Shown here: positions 12,607-24,927 of the stretch, in pieces | Position numbering within the stretch: position 1 is the first letter of the stretch | Layout: each line of letters opens with the position of its first letter | NCBI GenBank assembly: GCA_000697055.1 | Contig: JNDT01001581.1 | Coordinates: 42,985-106,984 of the forward strand | Reading direction: 5' to 3' | DNA: 64,000 nucleotides | Source: Saksenaea vasiformis B4078 | Lineage: Eukaryota; Mucoromycota; Mucoromycetes; Mucorales; Saksenaeaceae | Position numbers and translations under genes: made by a program | Notes under the pieces: model-generated | What the model was told of the DNA's origin: nothing | The model's input: the letters and a program-made list of their open reading frames with translations, nothing else | Databases searched by the model: none

Positions 12607-13827
12607 ATGCCACACAAATCTACATACGAACCAAAAGACCCAAGGGCAGTCAGCCCATATCACAACAAAGACGAAGACGAAGACGACGTGGATGATATAT
12701 TGTTCGATTCGGTCCCTGGGAATAATGGACGTAAAAAAGCTACTACAGGAACTCTTGCGCTCGCAGAGTTTCTTAATACAACGAGCCCGGAAGAGTTTCA
12801 ACAACCAGAGCAATCGTCCAGCTCTTTCTTTCGACGTCGCAAGAATAAACGAAATCACTCTAATAACAACAATCATAACTCAACGACTGGCCGTCCTCCA
12901 CCGTCCAGTTCATCATCCAGTCCCACTCCTATGTCAACTATCTCTGCAGCCTCTAGAAAGTACATCGAAATTGTCACTAAAAGAGATTTGAAGCGTGAAC
13001 CATCGACAAAGTCAGGAGCACATGATAGCATAGCGTCATCCATCACCAGTAATCCAATTTTGCCTTCAAACACCAGACAACGAGAACCAAGTCTGTACTC
13101 TGTGGTTCCATTAAGCAGTAACAGCACCAGTAGTCAGAGAAGGTCTTTACGGAGGCATGACACTGTAAGCAGCTCAATGACACGCCGTTCCAATCGTAGC
13201 GCAACAACAACAGCAAGCCAGTACTGTCCCCAGTGGATGGTCTCCGACCTCTCAACAACGGAAGAGGACGTATGTGCGGAAGATAGAGGGACTATGGAAA
13301 CTTTAATGGCACGGTTTGATGGTATGGATACTATTGAAGCAGCGTTGAAACAACGGTTGGAGCGGCTACAAGTCACCCAACACGAAAAACCTAGTCAGAT
13401 TGTTGCAGCTGGTCTGGCAACAGAGCATCTGCGGGCGTTACAGGTTTCGGTGTTGGAGGAAGAAAAGGTCAACAAGAAAAAAGTACGGCATATGCAAGTA
13501 CAAACCCTGCCTATTGAACTGCCTGACACATCCGAAGTGCGTATCGAACATGTGGCAGGCACTCCTGTAAATGAAAACTTGGAACGTCAGCTTATGGAAG
13601 AAAGACGACAGCGCAAACGATTAGAAACGGCGTTTGAATCATCCTGCGATCATTTTGAAGTACTTGCTGGTCTAGCGTATAAAAAGTTGCGGGAACTCTG
13701 GGAAGAGAAGATGCGATGGGAAAGCACCTGTGCTGAACTGAGAGACCAATTGTTACAAAGCCAGCAGCAACAACAAGATACATCCATCGTGGAAATTGCA
13801 CAGGTCGATTGTTCAACAGAGGAATGA
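12607..13827 (+). CDS. low-complexity protein with C-terminal coiled coil
   Basis: Uninterrupted 406-codon frame from ATG 12607. The first 280 residues are Ser/Thr/Asn-rich and probably disordered, with an acidic patch (KDEDEDDVDDILFDSVPG) and poly-Asn/poly-Ser runs. Short segments in the N-terminal third (GTLALAEFLNTTSPEEF and SRKYIEIV) look like linear motifs. The last 130 residues are rich in Glu, Gln, Arg and Leu with heptad-like spacing (LERQLMEERRQRKRLETAF, then KLRELWEEKMRWESTCAEL), suggesting a coiled coil. No catalytic domain is visible and I do not recognise a family with a known job. Codon continuity and length support a real gene. Confidence 0.75.
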   Translation: MPHKSTYEPKDPRAVSPYHNKDEDEDDVDDILFDSVPGNNGRKKATTGTLALAEFLNTTSPEEFQQPEQSSSSFFRRRKNKRNHSNNNNHNSTTGRPPPSSSSSSPTPMSTISAASRKYIEIVTKRDLKREPSTKSGAHDSIASSITSNPILPSNTRQREPSLYSVVPLSSNSTSSQRRSLRRHDTVSSSMTRRSNRSATTTASQYCPQWMVSDLSTTEEDVCAEDRGTMETLMARFDGMDTIEAALKQRLERLQVTQHEKPSQIVAAGLATEHLRALQVSVLEEEKVNKKKVRHMQVQTLPIELPDTSEVRIEHVAGTPVNENLERQLMEERRQRKRLETAFESSCDHFEVLAGLAYKKLRELWEEKMRWESTCAELRDQLLQSQQQQQDTSIVEIAQVDCSTEE

Positions 13828-16800
13828 ATGGATAGCAAGTATTTTGTAATAAGATAACCAGTGTATTTTTTAATGGGTGGTATTTGACTCCTCAGGGTCA
13901 GTAACGATCTTTAACAAGCACTTGTTTCACCCATGTTGGAGATAACACACTAAATTACTATTTACGCAACATCTAATCTATTCTACCTTATGAAACCATA
14001 TGAATGTAAAAGTGCCTGAGCAACAAGACATGGGCAAATCTCGGACGGGGCTCAACTAGGAACCCAGTGGAGAAGCCGGTATCTGCTTCGTCGGACATAC
14101 AAAAATTCCTATTGACCAGTTACAACGAATTCGACGCTGAAAATGCAAGTGCTGTTACATCTGCTGCTTTCTGTTTTTGCTCCTCATATCTTAAACCTTA
14201 AACTACTTTATAAGCAACATCGTATCAAAAGTTGAGTGAATGCTGCGCATTCGCGCGTCATGCATCATCACTCATCGAAAGAACGTTTACAAATGAAGTG
14301 GCGTCTGTCTTCTCTTTAAAAACCTCGGTGTTATCAAACAGTAGCGATATTTTCAATCTAAGTCTGGAATTTTCTTCCAAGAGCACATATAATTCTGTCA
14401 GCAATATTATCTTCTGCCAGCTCTTCCTTGGTGATACCTATTTATTCTTGCAGCGTGTATTTTGTATAGCAGGGTGGAATAAACTCCGGTTAAAAAAAGG
14501 AACTAAAGCAGTGAATTTCGGGAAAAGAGACCGCAAAGAAGAATGATTGCAGTATTCTGTACTGTTTGCGACTTGCTGGCTACATTCTGTATAGATAAGA
14601 ATCAAAGAAACGACGTTCTTCGCATAAATGAAGTTCTATACAACGATGTCGCTTTTTCCCATCTTCAATTTTCTTTTGTCCACGATCTGTTCTTTTATGG
14701 AAAGACGGCCGCCTAAAATGCCGTCACAAGGATAACCATGTACCGAGCCCATTTGTGGAAGTTATCTTGCGTATTGCGCAGCGTAAGTTTACCCATATGT
14801 TATTATATATCTAAGAGGCTCTGTCTCCGCAGTCCAATTTGTAGATATAACCGATTCCAACGGTGACAATAATCGTAAAAAAAGTATCTAGGACGTATTT
14901 GCTTCAGTATCATTTATGTATAACATATATTTTCCCTTTTGCAGTAGACAACAGACGCATCAGCGTTTTCGAATCTCGGATGATGTTATCAAGTTCGCTG
15001 CTGCTGACTTGCGTGTCTCTTTATCAACGGAAACTCTACGACGAGTGCTTTACTCTTGATGTTGCCAGAAAGATATAAATAGCACATATGCCCCTTTCCC
15101 TAATGCTATTGAAAGTAAGGCCTTAGTGTACCATAACAGTTGTACGGTTTATGACTTGTTAATTATAGATCAGTGAACCGCCTGCATATCACTGCACGAC
15201 GGGAAAAGTCTTTTAAAAAAATGTTTTGTAAGATTTTGAGAGATCTTGCGAAGATTTGACCAAGCTTTGCGACAGTAAGGTAATTTCCCGTAGTGTATTG
15301 TGAGATAGGTTTTGAGCTGGTATTTCTATCATATACAGGGATCTCAATCCATCATTTTAAGAGAAGCGAGTTTATGCAAAGCCGATCCACGACGATCGTT
15401 TCGAGAATTGCTATGAACATCCAACAGGACACTCCATCACACGAATTTTATGTAAAACCGCTCAGTATCTCGTGGCATCTCCGTCATTCAAAACAATAAG
15501 TCAACTAACTAATTTTAACATATTTCACTGTTCCTAAAGATATTCCATTTGATATGGGCGTCTGCTTCGTGTATCCCGTCACCCGAGCCATCTTCTACTT
15601 TTGAAACGCTTCCACCGTTCGCAGCGTTCTAGCAATACTAATAACATTATATTCCATCGGTTTTCAGAAAGAGAAGGGGCTCTTGTCTCGAAAATCTTTT
15701 GAATTTGAGGAAGCTGGCTGTCCCGATGGAACGTCTCTAGCAATTGCCAGAAAGAAATGTAGCAATGGAGGGTCCGCAAGGAAAAATCAAGCGGGCGCAT
15801 CGGAAAAGCCTGCTGCATTTGACCTATCATCTTTGATATCTGCTATTAAGGTGCTTGAATCTGATGAGAAGCGCCATCAGAACAAAATATCCGAGAGGTA
15901 GACGCATTTCCGAGGAGGAGAAACGACATTAATTGCTGCAGAACAATAGGAGTGGAAATGCTGAGGATGAAAATTCTAAAGCGAAGTTATCAAGACCTTA
16001 AGGACGCCAGTCATACATGTACATGTGCTGTAGAATTGAGCCGGTTTAGCGACATGAAACTCCGATTAAAAGATAAATGGACAATGCTTTATCAGGCGCA
16101 AAGGCTAATGATATCTAAAAGGAGACCAAACAAAGGGAAGAAAGATCGCGCGAACTACCAGTATTGACACCACGAATGCAGGCACTGGCTGTAGAGGATG
16201 ATCCCTCTTTCATCGACCTGCCAACATTAGGGAATGAAGATGCAGTCGCTGCGAGACCGTTGGTGTATAGCGGAACGGACTATGAAGTCAGATCTTCATC
16301 TGTTATCGATTATCATTTAAAGAAATTTCCGATATTTTACAACCTGCCGATTCTGTTTCATAAAAAGATATCATAATATCGAGAACATCGCTATATCGAG
16401 CGACCACTGTAATGGAAATGCTGTGAAAATTTTGACTGGCAGCCACGCTCAGTAGGCTGAAAACGGCGCGCTGGTCCAGACAGAGAAGCTGTTATTAGAA
16501 AATTCGTTGAAACATGTTTTTATCAACCGGGATATAACGCGAAGACAGGATATGAAGTCGATATCTAGTCTTAGCAAGTCAATTGTTTTCTCATGTTTGA
16601 ATAACAGCTCGCAAGAGAATCCAGGGAAAGCCTTGTAGGACTTTTACTATTTATCAAGGACATAGCGACAAGCTAAAGCACAGAATACCTGAGAAAGAAG
16701 GTATATGACAAAGTGATATCGCACGAGAGGAGAGACTTCAAATGGACGCAAGACCAAAAAAAATACGATAGTAAACTTTCGAACAAGCAATAGCAGCCGA

Positions 16801-18903
16801 TATTTTATCTACGAAAGAGGGGTTACCATTGTCATTTTGTTTTAACTATAATATACCGCCTGCAGTACACATCTTGACGTAGAAACAGGAAAGGATTATA
16901 AGTAGCAATTCAATAAAGAAAGAGCTGGACCTCTAAGGAAAGGCGCATCAATTAAGCCTTAATTTGCATTCGCTACGATTGATATTCCCTCGCTAAGACA
17001 CGTTATAGCAAATGATACCACGCACAGGATTATAGATACCACAGATATAAAAGTCTGTTTGCACCATAACCTTGTTACCGATACAAAAATATATCCCTTA
17101 CAGCATAATTGAAACAAATGGTTAGCGTATCCGTGGCGATGCATTTAGCTCTACGGCAAGCGTCTATAGTTATTGTGCATGAGCATGCACGAGAACCCTG
17201 ACCGTCATCTGACTGGAAGTTCTAGGAGTGGACGGTGTATGAGCCAGTTGGTTCTGAGCTTGTGCAGACCGGAATCGGAACTGGCCACCAAAAAACTCCT
17301 TCATGCCGATATATTCATACTCAGACCGAAATAGTCGATATCGTCTTTGTAGCGGTGCTACAGATAGGTCTTCATGACCTTGTATGCGGATTGGCTCATA
17401 GTTAGCGACGATTAAGATAGCGATGATATTGTATTCAATGCCATTTGTATATATTTGCCCTCCGCATACAGACGCGTTCATATAAAAGGACGGGATCCTA
17501 AATCCAGGATCCCCACGTTTTTATCATTAAGAAAACGGTACTCACCATTCCTAACAAACATCCTAAAAGCTCGCTTCCTCGCCCACATCCCCTTTATCTA
17601 CGAATCCGATCTTTGTAAGTTAATAGCGACATTGGCCATGGGCCGTGCTATTACAGTCTTTCCGGAGGAGGGATATGACTGCGAACAGTACACTACTAAA
17701 TTCAGACTATATTCATTTGTGATAGGATTATATATCGTATAATTCTGCTACTAACAAGGTATGCCAAGCGTTAATGTTCTGAAGAAGGACACACGTTTGG
17801 AAGGGAGTCACAGGGCCTTTTTCCTGAATGAAGCACGTGTTGTCAATTTCTGGCTGCTATGGTCAGTGAATCAGTCAAAAGACGATACCTATCCAGTAAG
17901 ATACAGAAGACTTCCTCTATGGAGCATTTACTAGGCGTCTATTACGTGCGAAATAGTATAGGTTTCCTGCCACTCTTTTTAAACAATTAATTCGAGCCTC
18001 GCAGCATTGAGAGGCTATTTTGACATAAATAGATTTGTAGTGTTGGATGCATGTACTGAATCATACAAAAAGGCAAATGATTGCATATACCGCGTGACGC
18101 ACGAATTGTTTCTGTCAATTTCGCCCCCATACTGAAGGACGCTGTCAGTAAGTATGCTGCAATTCCGAATGACCGTGTGGTTTCGTCCACTACAGCCATA
18201 CGATCTCCACAGGATGTCAGTTCCCTAGTACATGTATCTGCGTAATTTTGCGTCCCAAAAAGACTACGAATTCTCAGCGGGAAGTAACTACATCTTCCGC
18301 ACGATTTTGTGAGGGTCTCAAGTTGGATTCTCAACTTATACTACGTAGGATGTGAATATTCCCAGGTGGCATTGCCCAATGACGAGCAGATAGCAACACT
18401 GCATCGTATTCTTTCTCTTATTATGATGAATACTTCATCAGCAGAGATAACAAGCCTTGTGTGGTTGATAATAAGCTGTAAAATGTGGGAAGATGAATAA
18501 ATAAAGATGAATGGTCTGTGTTTTGTAGAGCACCACGAAGTTGCCTAGCTAAGATGCCCACTCCGTTTATGCTGGAAACTCCTTAACACGGTTCACCCTA
18601 CCCGGTATCCGATTAACATCGAGTAATTTTCTTTTCTTCAGTAACGATACTGAACCAACCCCGGTTCAAGCTGAATTGTCTCGTAACTAATAGCTGTGGT
18701 AAGCAATAGTAGGGCACAGTGAAACAGGTTTTGTTAGGTTGCACCTTGACTAACACTGTCCATTAGCACTCCACAGGTAGCACCAATACTTTCCTTTCCT
18801 GCGCGCAACGCACACTTGCTAAATGACGTAATAGTCGTCAATTTGCGGGTCTCGCTTGAGTAGCGGGTTGGCCCCCGTCTCCTTTCCCTTCTATCCCTAA
18901 GTT
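13828..18903. other. 5 kb gene-poor region with decayed reading frames
   Basis: No intact gene recognised. Short frames such as 17455-17742 (+), 17170-17481 (-) and 17987-18334 (-) are longer than most background frames, but none joins into a known domain. The TTTTGCGTCC string near 18245 also occurs near 31460 and 59440. The region looks like old mobile-element debris; only the remnant at 15683-16376 is listed separately. Confidence 0.4.
15683..16376 (+). pseudogene. possible decayed protein-coding remnant
   Basis: Three successive plus-strand frames (15683-15901, 15952-16167, 16164-16376) have a protein-like, Lys/Arg-rich composition: SAIKVLESDEKRHQNKIS, then RLKDKWTMLYQAQRLMISK, then LPTLGNEDAVAARPLVYSGT. 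They are separated by frame changes rather than clear introns. The pattern fits a broken gene, possibly transposon-derived. No family assigned. Confidence 0.25.
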
Positions 18904-20073
18904 ATGGGTCAGACACCTTCCACCGCAAGACAGGACAATGCATCGACTCGGACACTTCATTCATCATCCATCAACTCACGCCGACCCATGTCTTTCCTGA
19001 GACGAATCTCGCAAAGGTTAAATGCACATCCCACGCGACGATTCGGACGGCAACGAACAACGGCAACAACATCAGCAACATCGACCACGGTGCCAGTCTC
19101 ATCCTCGGCCTCCATGTCGTCCTCTGTACGACGAGCCACAGTTGCAGCTACGAACGCAGCAGCTGCAGCAACTGGCCCTATCCCTCCCTTACCTTTCTTA
19201 AATATTGACTCGCACTTTATTAATTCTTCGAGCGAAAGTTCTGCGGCATCCACCACCTCGGCTGTGTCTAACGCTTCCGATTTATCACATATGCTGTCTG
19301 AAATCATCACTTCAGCCGTTTTATCAACTATTGCCCGACAGCAGCGACCTGGCTCGGATCAGACAAATGACCCTGATCGTGGCAGTTCATTCTTTCGGTA
19401 TTTACATATGCCGCTACGGCAACCCGACCAGAACGATCAACAGCAGCCCAGACTTGTGCCAGTATTTATTCTAGGATATCGGACCTCTCCTCCACCCAAC
19501 TCAGACCCTATTTCATCGTCATCGTCGCCACCATCTCCACCACCTTCTTCGACCACGCCATCCCACCGCAGCATCCGCCGTCCCCGCTCCACTGTTTCCA
19601 CAACCTCCTCCTTAGCCACACTGCAATCGATGCCATTATCACTGCAATCTAATCGCACCAATCAACCAAGGGAGTCTGGGCAATGGCTAATTTATGTTGT
19701 CAGCGGTCAGCATCCCCATCCTGCTTTTTCCACACTATCGGAGAATCCTACATACGAAGATTTATTGTGGTTATCTAATGTGCTCGGCCCGGCAAGGCCG
19801 AACACAACGACACAGGCGGCCATCGATGCCACTCTGCCTGTAATAGCCTGGTCAGACGACACCAAAAAAAGCATGACCGCTGAGCGTTGTCCGGTATGTT
19901 TGGATGATTTCGTACTGAAGCAGCCTGTACGCGTGCTCAAATGTCACCACGTGTTCCATATGGAGTGTGTGGACCGTTGGCTGTGTGAGGCTCAGAACTC
20001 ATGTCCTGTATGTCGTGGAGTACCTGTCGATCAGCTTCCAGAGCAGCAGGAACAACAGGCGCAGGCGCAGTGA
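18904..20073 (+). CDS. RING-H2 E3 ubiquitin ligase
   Basis: Single-exon 389-residue protein. The C-terminal RING-H2 domain (about residues 325-370) starts CPVCLDDFVLKQPVRVLKC, continues HHVFHMECVDRW and ends SCPVC, giving the C3H2C3 zinc-binding set; the conserved Trp of E2-binding RINGs is in DRWL. RING-H2 proteins recruit E2-ubiquitin to substrates. The N-terminus MGQTPS has Gly at position 2, Ser/Thr nearby, and could be N-myristoylated (inference). The middle 250 residues are Ser/Thr/Pro-rich and low complexity. A segment before the RING (SGQWLIYVVSGQHPHPAF, then NPTYEDLLWLSNVLGPA) seems more ordered. No membrane segment seen. A short poly-A run and AT-rich tail follow the stop. Confidence 0.88.
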   Translation: MGQTPSTARQDNASTRTLHSSSINSRRPMSFLRRISQRLNAHPTRRFGRQRTTATTSATSTTVPVSSSASMSSSVRRATVAATNAAAAATGPIPPLPFLNIDSHFINSSSESSAASTTSAVSNASDLSHMLSEIITSAVLSTIARQQRPGSDQTNDPDRGSSFFRYLHMPLRQPDQNDQQQPRLVPVFILGYRTSPPPNSDPISSSSSPPSPPPSSTTPSHRSIRRPRSTVSTTSSLATLQSMPLSLQSNRTNQPRESGQWLIYVVSGQHPHPAFSTLSENPTYEDLLWLSNVLGPARPNTTTQAAIDATLPVIAWSDDTKKSMTAERCPVCLDDFVLKQPVRVLKCHHVFHMECVDRWLCEAQNSCPVCRGVPVDQLPEQQEQQAQAQ

Positions 20074-22907
20074 ATAACTTAGTAAAAAAAAAGAAAAAAG
20101 AAAAGAAAGATCAAATCGTTTTATCCATTCAAATCACGCACACAGACGCTTACATACTCACACAGAGGGCAGACAGATACAATCTACAATATATCAAAAC
20201 GGTAGCTCGGACGTTTTTCTTTTTTCGTTGAGAAATTGCCACGTGAACTAATGCGACTGCAATTCATTCTTTTACATGAAATGATCCTTGTCTAACCTCA
20301 ATTAACGGCTCGCCGTTGCACGTTGCTTTCTAACAGCATGATTTCACTAGAGCTTCTAAGCTCGTGGAAGATAGTAAGAAAACATTTCAGTGGAAGGTAC
20401 AAAACACTCTTCTACGTATCCAGTCGTTACTTTTCGTTAGAAAAGGGAAGTGCAACTGTATAGCGTATACTATCTCCTTTCAGGGAACAATGTAGCTCAA
20501 ATATTGTTGGATGCAAATTTCAGGTCGATAGTGACACCCAATTATGTGCTTTATCATAGTTGCAGTCGTTCTGGGAAGTAAAGTTTCAATATGGTGACTT
20601 GAAGTTGCACTGGCCCAAGAGCGAACATTGCGACTTCTATAAATAAGTGTTGCTGCACTGACAAATCAGATGTTGCATTCTAGGATGTGATGTTCCACGA
20701 GACCTGGCGACTTCCTGAGACACATAAAACACATCACAGTTATGCTGCACCATTTCACCATAATGAACATTCAAGTATTCGTACGAAGATGGAGAGGGAA
20801 TCGTTGTTAATGGGTGTGGCAGACCCGAACCTATAAATTATGGTCGATGAGGAGCAGTATCATGTTGAATCATCGAGCTCTTGTACACAGTTATTATCAA
20901 CAGGTTTTTCTTTTGCTAGATTAGACTACAACATAAGAAAACCAGTAGCACGGAACACAGATGGTGAATGAATATCAACATAAAAAAATGAACGAAGCAT
21001 AGCATTAGTAACGTCTGTAATATAATATAAAAATAGTTACAGCTGTAAGATAAAGGATATCCACTATATGCGGAAGGTTAAAACAATTGGCCACTGACTG
21101 TGGTAGATAGTGTTATAGCAAATATCGCAGATTTTGAGAGGGAATTACGATGGTTGATCATGCAACTTTATTTGGACGACCACCGGGCGACCATCTGAAT
21201 TTTAACGCAAAACCTAATCGTAGGTGTCTGTGAGCCGAGCATCCATAAGACGAGTGTTTGAACTGAGTGTCCATATGTTAAGCGCCCACCGAGCATCTAT
21301 ATACAGATATCATCACACTCGTCTATCTAAGCCTCAACGACTCGTTAGTATTCGCATACTACCCGTCTTTATTAAAAAATTTTAGAAGTTGGCAGCTCTC
21401 TAGATTATGTTATACGATTGTCCCTAAGAGGCAGTTGCTAAGCATCCTAGCAATTCCCGCTTCGAGAAGCGTCGGCATATCGTGCGACATCTAGTTAACA
21501 CCGTATACTGTACATTGAGACCCACAGCATGAATTTATCCCAAAACTTTTTCACCGCATTGTGAACATGTTCTAGACGTTTGTATTTTTCGTTGGTTGTT
21601 ATTGACCACAGCGAATAGTCGTCTGGCTAAACCTCTTTCAACGTCGTCTTCCGAGCCATAAGTTTTTTGAAAGTTCACGCAGTTGCTGCTTTGCACATTT
21701 GAGGGCGGCCAGTACCTGTGCATCACTGGCAATCTGTGTCTCTTGATCGTCACATTGTTGTACGTTTATGTGATAAGAGAAGGCGGATATTCAGAACGTT
21801 TGCAGATAGAAATTCATTGCTTAATTCAAAGAATGGCAACAAGAAAGAACAGAAGCGTAATGGCTCATCATCTTTGATGCCCTAAAAAAGATGATGCATA
21901 CAAATTATCACAGCTGTCCGACAATACGAATCTCGCCTGAGGAGGACCGCCTGCTTGACCCGCAGGACGTCTTTCGAACGATATGGTGCGTGACATGCAC
22001 ATAGGCGAGATTTGTGCAACTTTGGACGTTCTGACAGCATGAATATGCTGCCAAGGTTTTCTTACGAAGGTTACTGTGTCTTGTTCTCAACACTTATTCA
22101 AAGACTCGACCACTCGTTCCTCTTTCGTATAACCAGGTATGTGGAGCGGAAACATGTAGCCAACCGATCTTTCAAGTGGTCCTTAAATTTCCCCGAGGGT
22201 ATGTTTCGCATACAATTTTGACATAGCATCCTGATAATCAGGTTGCACTGGTTCATACATGTGTTGCATGAATATAAAGGAATTGATGGCTTCATTGAAT
22301 TGGACAATTTGGCAGTTCATCGCAGTAGACTTATTGTACATGAGTAAACCGGCGCACCCGGGTGGAGTAGTGGCCATATGCAGTGCCAGGGTCTACCAGG
22401 TCATTTGGGAAGTTCCATGGTAAGGCGGCAATCATTGTGCGACTAGGATTGTATAGAGCGTTGGGATTGGTACTCGTCAACGACAATTTGCTGATCAGCG
22501 CAGGTCATCAACTTGTGTTCGTTATGTCATGCCCTTTGTACGCACTGCCCGAAGCTACCACTTGTTGAGTGGCCAATGCCAGAACATGTGATTGCATTGG
22601 AAAAGTCTGTAACAACTACCCTTTGAAGCGAAAACTTGCCCGGGACTGGCTGTTTAAATAAAAACTGTGCCAAGGTTCCGTAGGCGAATATATGGAAAAA
22701 TCTTTAATGAGTTGATGTTTTGGTTCGCTACAAAAGGATCAAGGACGTCCCCTCTCCTGTGCAATGGCTTTTCGTTGCTGAGGTTTGAGAACAGTCTTTT
22801 TTGGGGGTGGAGAAATGCAAATCCAAAGAAGGAAGATTGCTGGGCGACGATGAGAAAAATGTTCTCAGCCGTTGTGGTGACTACTCAGTATCTGGCTATT
22901 TCTGTTT
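20074..22907. other. intergenic, with a possible mobile-element relic
   Basis: Convergent spacer between the RING-H2 gene (+) and the WRAP73-like gene (-). The first 1.4 kb shows no gene. Short minus-strand coding-like fragments lie at 21535-22600 and are listed separately. Confidence 0.45.
21535..22600 (-). pseudogene. possible Fanzor/TnpB-like fragment (weak)
   Basis: The minus-strand frame at 21535-21753 ends NNNQRKIQTSRTCSQCGEKV. The TSRTCSQCG string resembles the first half of the TnpB/Fanzor zinc ribbon (compare YLTPQICPLCG in Fz-1). About 1 kb upstream another frame reads ASGSAYKGHDITNTS, and a 56-codon frame (SLTSTNPNALYNPSRTMIAA) lies between. The spacing is too long for a normal Fanzor and no RuvC motif is clear. 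Treat as a hint only. Confidence 0.2.
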
Positions 22908-24695
22908 TTATGCGTTTATTGGTAACATGCCTATGCAAAAAAGAGCGTTATCCATGAACAAAAGCGACGAGCCGGAGTTTCCCCATCGGGCTTTTCGAAC
23001 AATAAAGTCCCCTGTAATTAGAAAGTCAGTGACAAAGGAAGAAACATTGATTTGTTTACCGGCAGGCAAAGTTAGCGGGAAAATACGAAGTCTTTCCACC
23101 AATGGTCTTGTGGCACTTTCTTCTTCCGGTTCTTCTTGCACAACGTAGACGTTTTCATTTCCACAGACAATTACTAGAATATTTTCCTTAGGGTTCCATG
23201 TAGCTTGTCGAATAGGTTGTTTTTGCAAGAATACAGCGCAGCACTGCAATGTGCTGATATCCCACAGCCACAGCGTTGTTGGCATACTATCTGTAACACG
23301 TAGCCTGTTACTACCCTTCTACCAACTGGAAACCCCGTTTACCTTCCCGACTGAATAATAACCGGCCATCAGAGCTGAACCGGCAAGACCCTATCCCATT
23401 CTTTGCGTTATGTATGTTGTATTCTGGCCGTAATAGCGGTATATTAAATGGACGTTTGAGCACTGTCTGGTCTACAAAGGCAACGTCTTGAGTTCCTTGA
23501 AAACGATACGTGTCATTTAGTCTTCCATACATCCGCCTCGCGGCTTCATGACCTGTGTGTCTAACTTTGGCATAACATATTCCTCGAACACGGCCTGCGA
23601 TAACTCATCAAAACTGAGGTAAGCAGTTTCATTCAGAGACTTACTGCTTTGATGTGATTATCTTTGCCAAGTGTTGAGGGATGACTGAGAACAGCAATTG
23701 GTTTCCAGCTGGATATATTAATGATCCGAACTTTGCGATCGTAACTGCCCACTGCCAACAGTTTCCCGTTCGGGCACCAGTGGATGCTTTTAATTCCTAA
23801 CCCGTTTTCATAGGCCTGGTAGGATAGACAGACTGTACCATCCAGGCGATAAACTAAAAGCTTGTACTATGTCATGTCAATTATGCCACTGCTCAGGAAT
23901 CGTTAATCAAGTACATACATAGAGGCAATTATCCCATACGGCAATATAACGACTGTCAGGTGACCACCGTATGTTCTCCAGATCGACTGTATCTGTTGCA
24001 AAATGCTTCGATCGTGTGGGTGTCCATCAAGTATAGGAGGTCGATAATCATTCTCTTACCTTTAATAGCGTCAATGTAGTCCCACTGTAAATGGCTAGGT
24101 AGTCCTTGCCGTTTTTATGTTCCACAATAGCGATATATTTGTTATCGGGGCTTGACTCGCAACCTAAGGATAATATCTGCTATCTGTATCTCTCACCATG
24201 TCTTGCGTACCTTTATCCGCAAATTTTGGATACCGGATGTATTTGAGCTTTTTATCAACCAATATCCATGCAGCAATTCGAAGCTACGAGATTCCAAGCA
24301 AAGTAAAGGTTACCAGACTGTCAAGCTTTCATCGAAGGCATGCTGACCTTGTGATTGTCGACACAGAGGATGCTACCAGCATCAGGGCTCCAATGAACTG
24401 AGGCTATTCCAAACGCCGGATCGCTAATCGTCCCTTTCCAATGCGTGTCTTCGACAGCCCAAACTTCGACCAAAGAACGTTTGAAGTTGACGGTCAGAAT
24501 GAAGCGTGAGTCGGGAGACCATTCGACATAATCGATCGCGTGTGTGCAAGCATAGACATGCAAAATGGTTAAATCCGTTGAAAGGCTTCGAATGACAAGT
24601 CGCCGATCGACAATATTGGCTACGTAACTACAATCGGGGGCTATTTTGCATTGATATCCTGTATGTTTATATAGGTCGCTGTAGGAAAGGGACAT
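22908..24695 (-). CDS. WRAP73: WRAP73/WDR8-like WD40-repeat protein
   Basis: Spliced WD40 protein. WRAP73 orthologues act in microtubule organisation at centrosomes or spindle pole bodies with an SSX2IP/Msd1 partner. Start ATG 24695 (MSLSYSDLYKHTG). The first exon carries HAIDYVEWSPDSRFILTVNF, then KRSLVEVWAVEDTHWKGTI and ASVHWSPDAGSILCVDNH, which follows the WRAP73 order closely. Later exons give LKYIRYPKFADKG, SPDNKYIAIVEHKNGKDYLA, then FQGTQDVAFVDQTVLKRPF and KNGIGSCRFSSDGRLLFSRE. The final exons have TTLWLWDISTLQCCAVFLQK and RQATWNPKENILVIVCGNEN. It ends ALFCIGMLPINA at stop 22908. About six short introns. The poorly resolved stretch is 23,560-24,060, where exon edges were not all fixed. 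Confidence 0.82.
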
Positions 24696-24927
24696 GAAAG
24701 AAAGAAAAAATAGTACAAGATTTTGGTACAAGCTGCGTCGCGTTAAAATTATTTGGCGTTGGCGCTGAAAAGTAGCCCTTTTTACGTTGATTCTATGCTA
24801 AGTTCAAATTATAAAGTGATTCAATTCTTCCTTAGAGCAAGCTTCGCGTCTTACAGATACAATGCTGTCAAGAGCACCGCAAAAGGTGTAGAGAAGAGAA
24901 TCAGAAGCATTAAAAAAAGCAGGTTCT

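Noticed and set aside
12705..12722. GTTCGATTCGG, a tRNA B-box-like string
   Set aside because: It lies inside the coding frame of the coiled-coil protein and has no A box at the right distance.
18957..19310. 117-codon minus-strand frame
   Set aside because: Mirror of the Ser/Ala-rich part of the RING-H2 gene; repetitive codons open the opposite strand.
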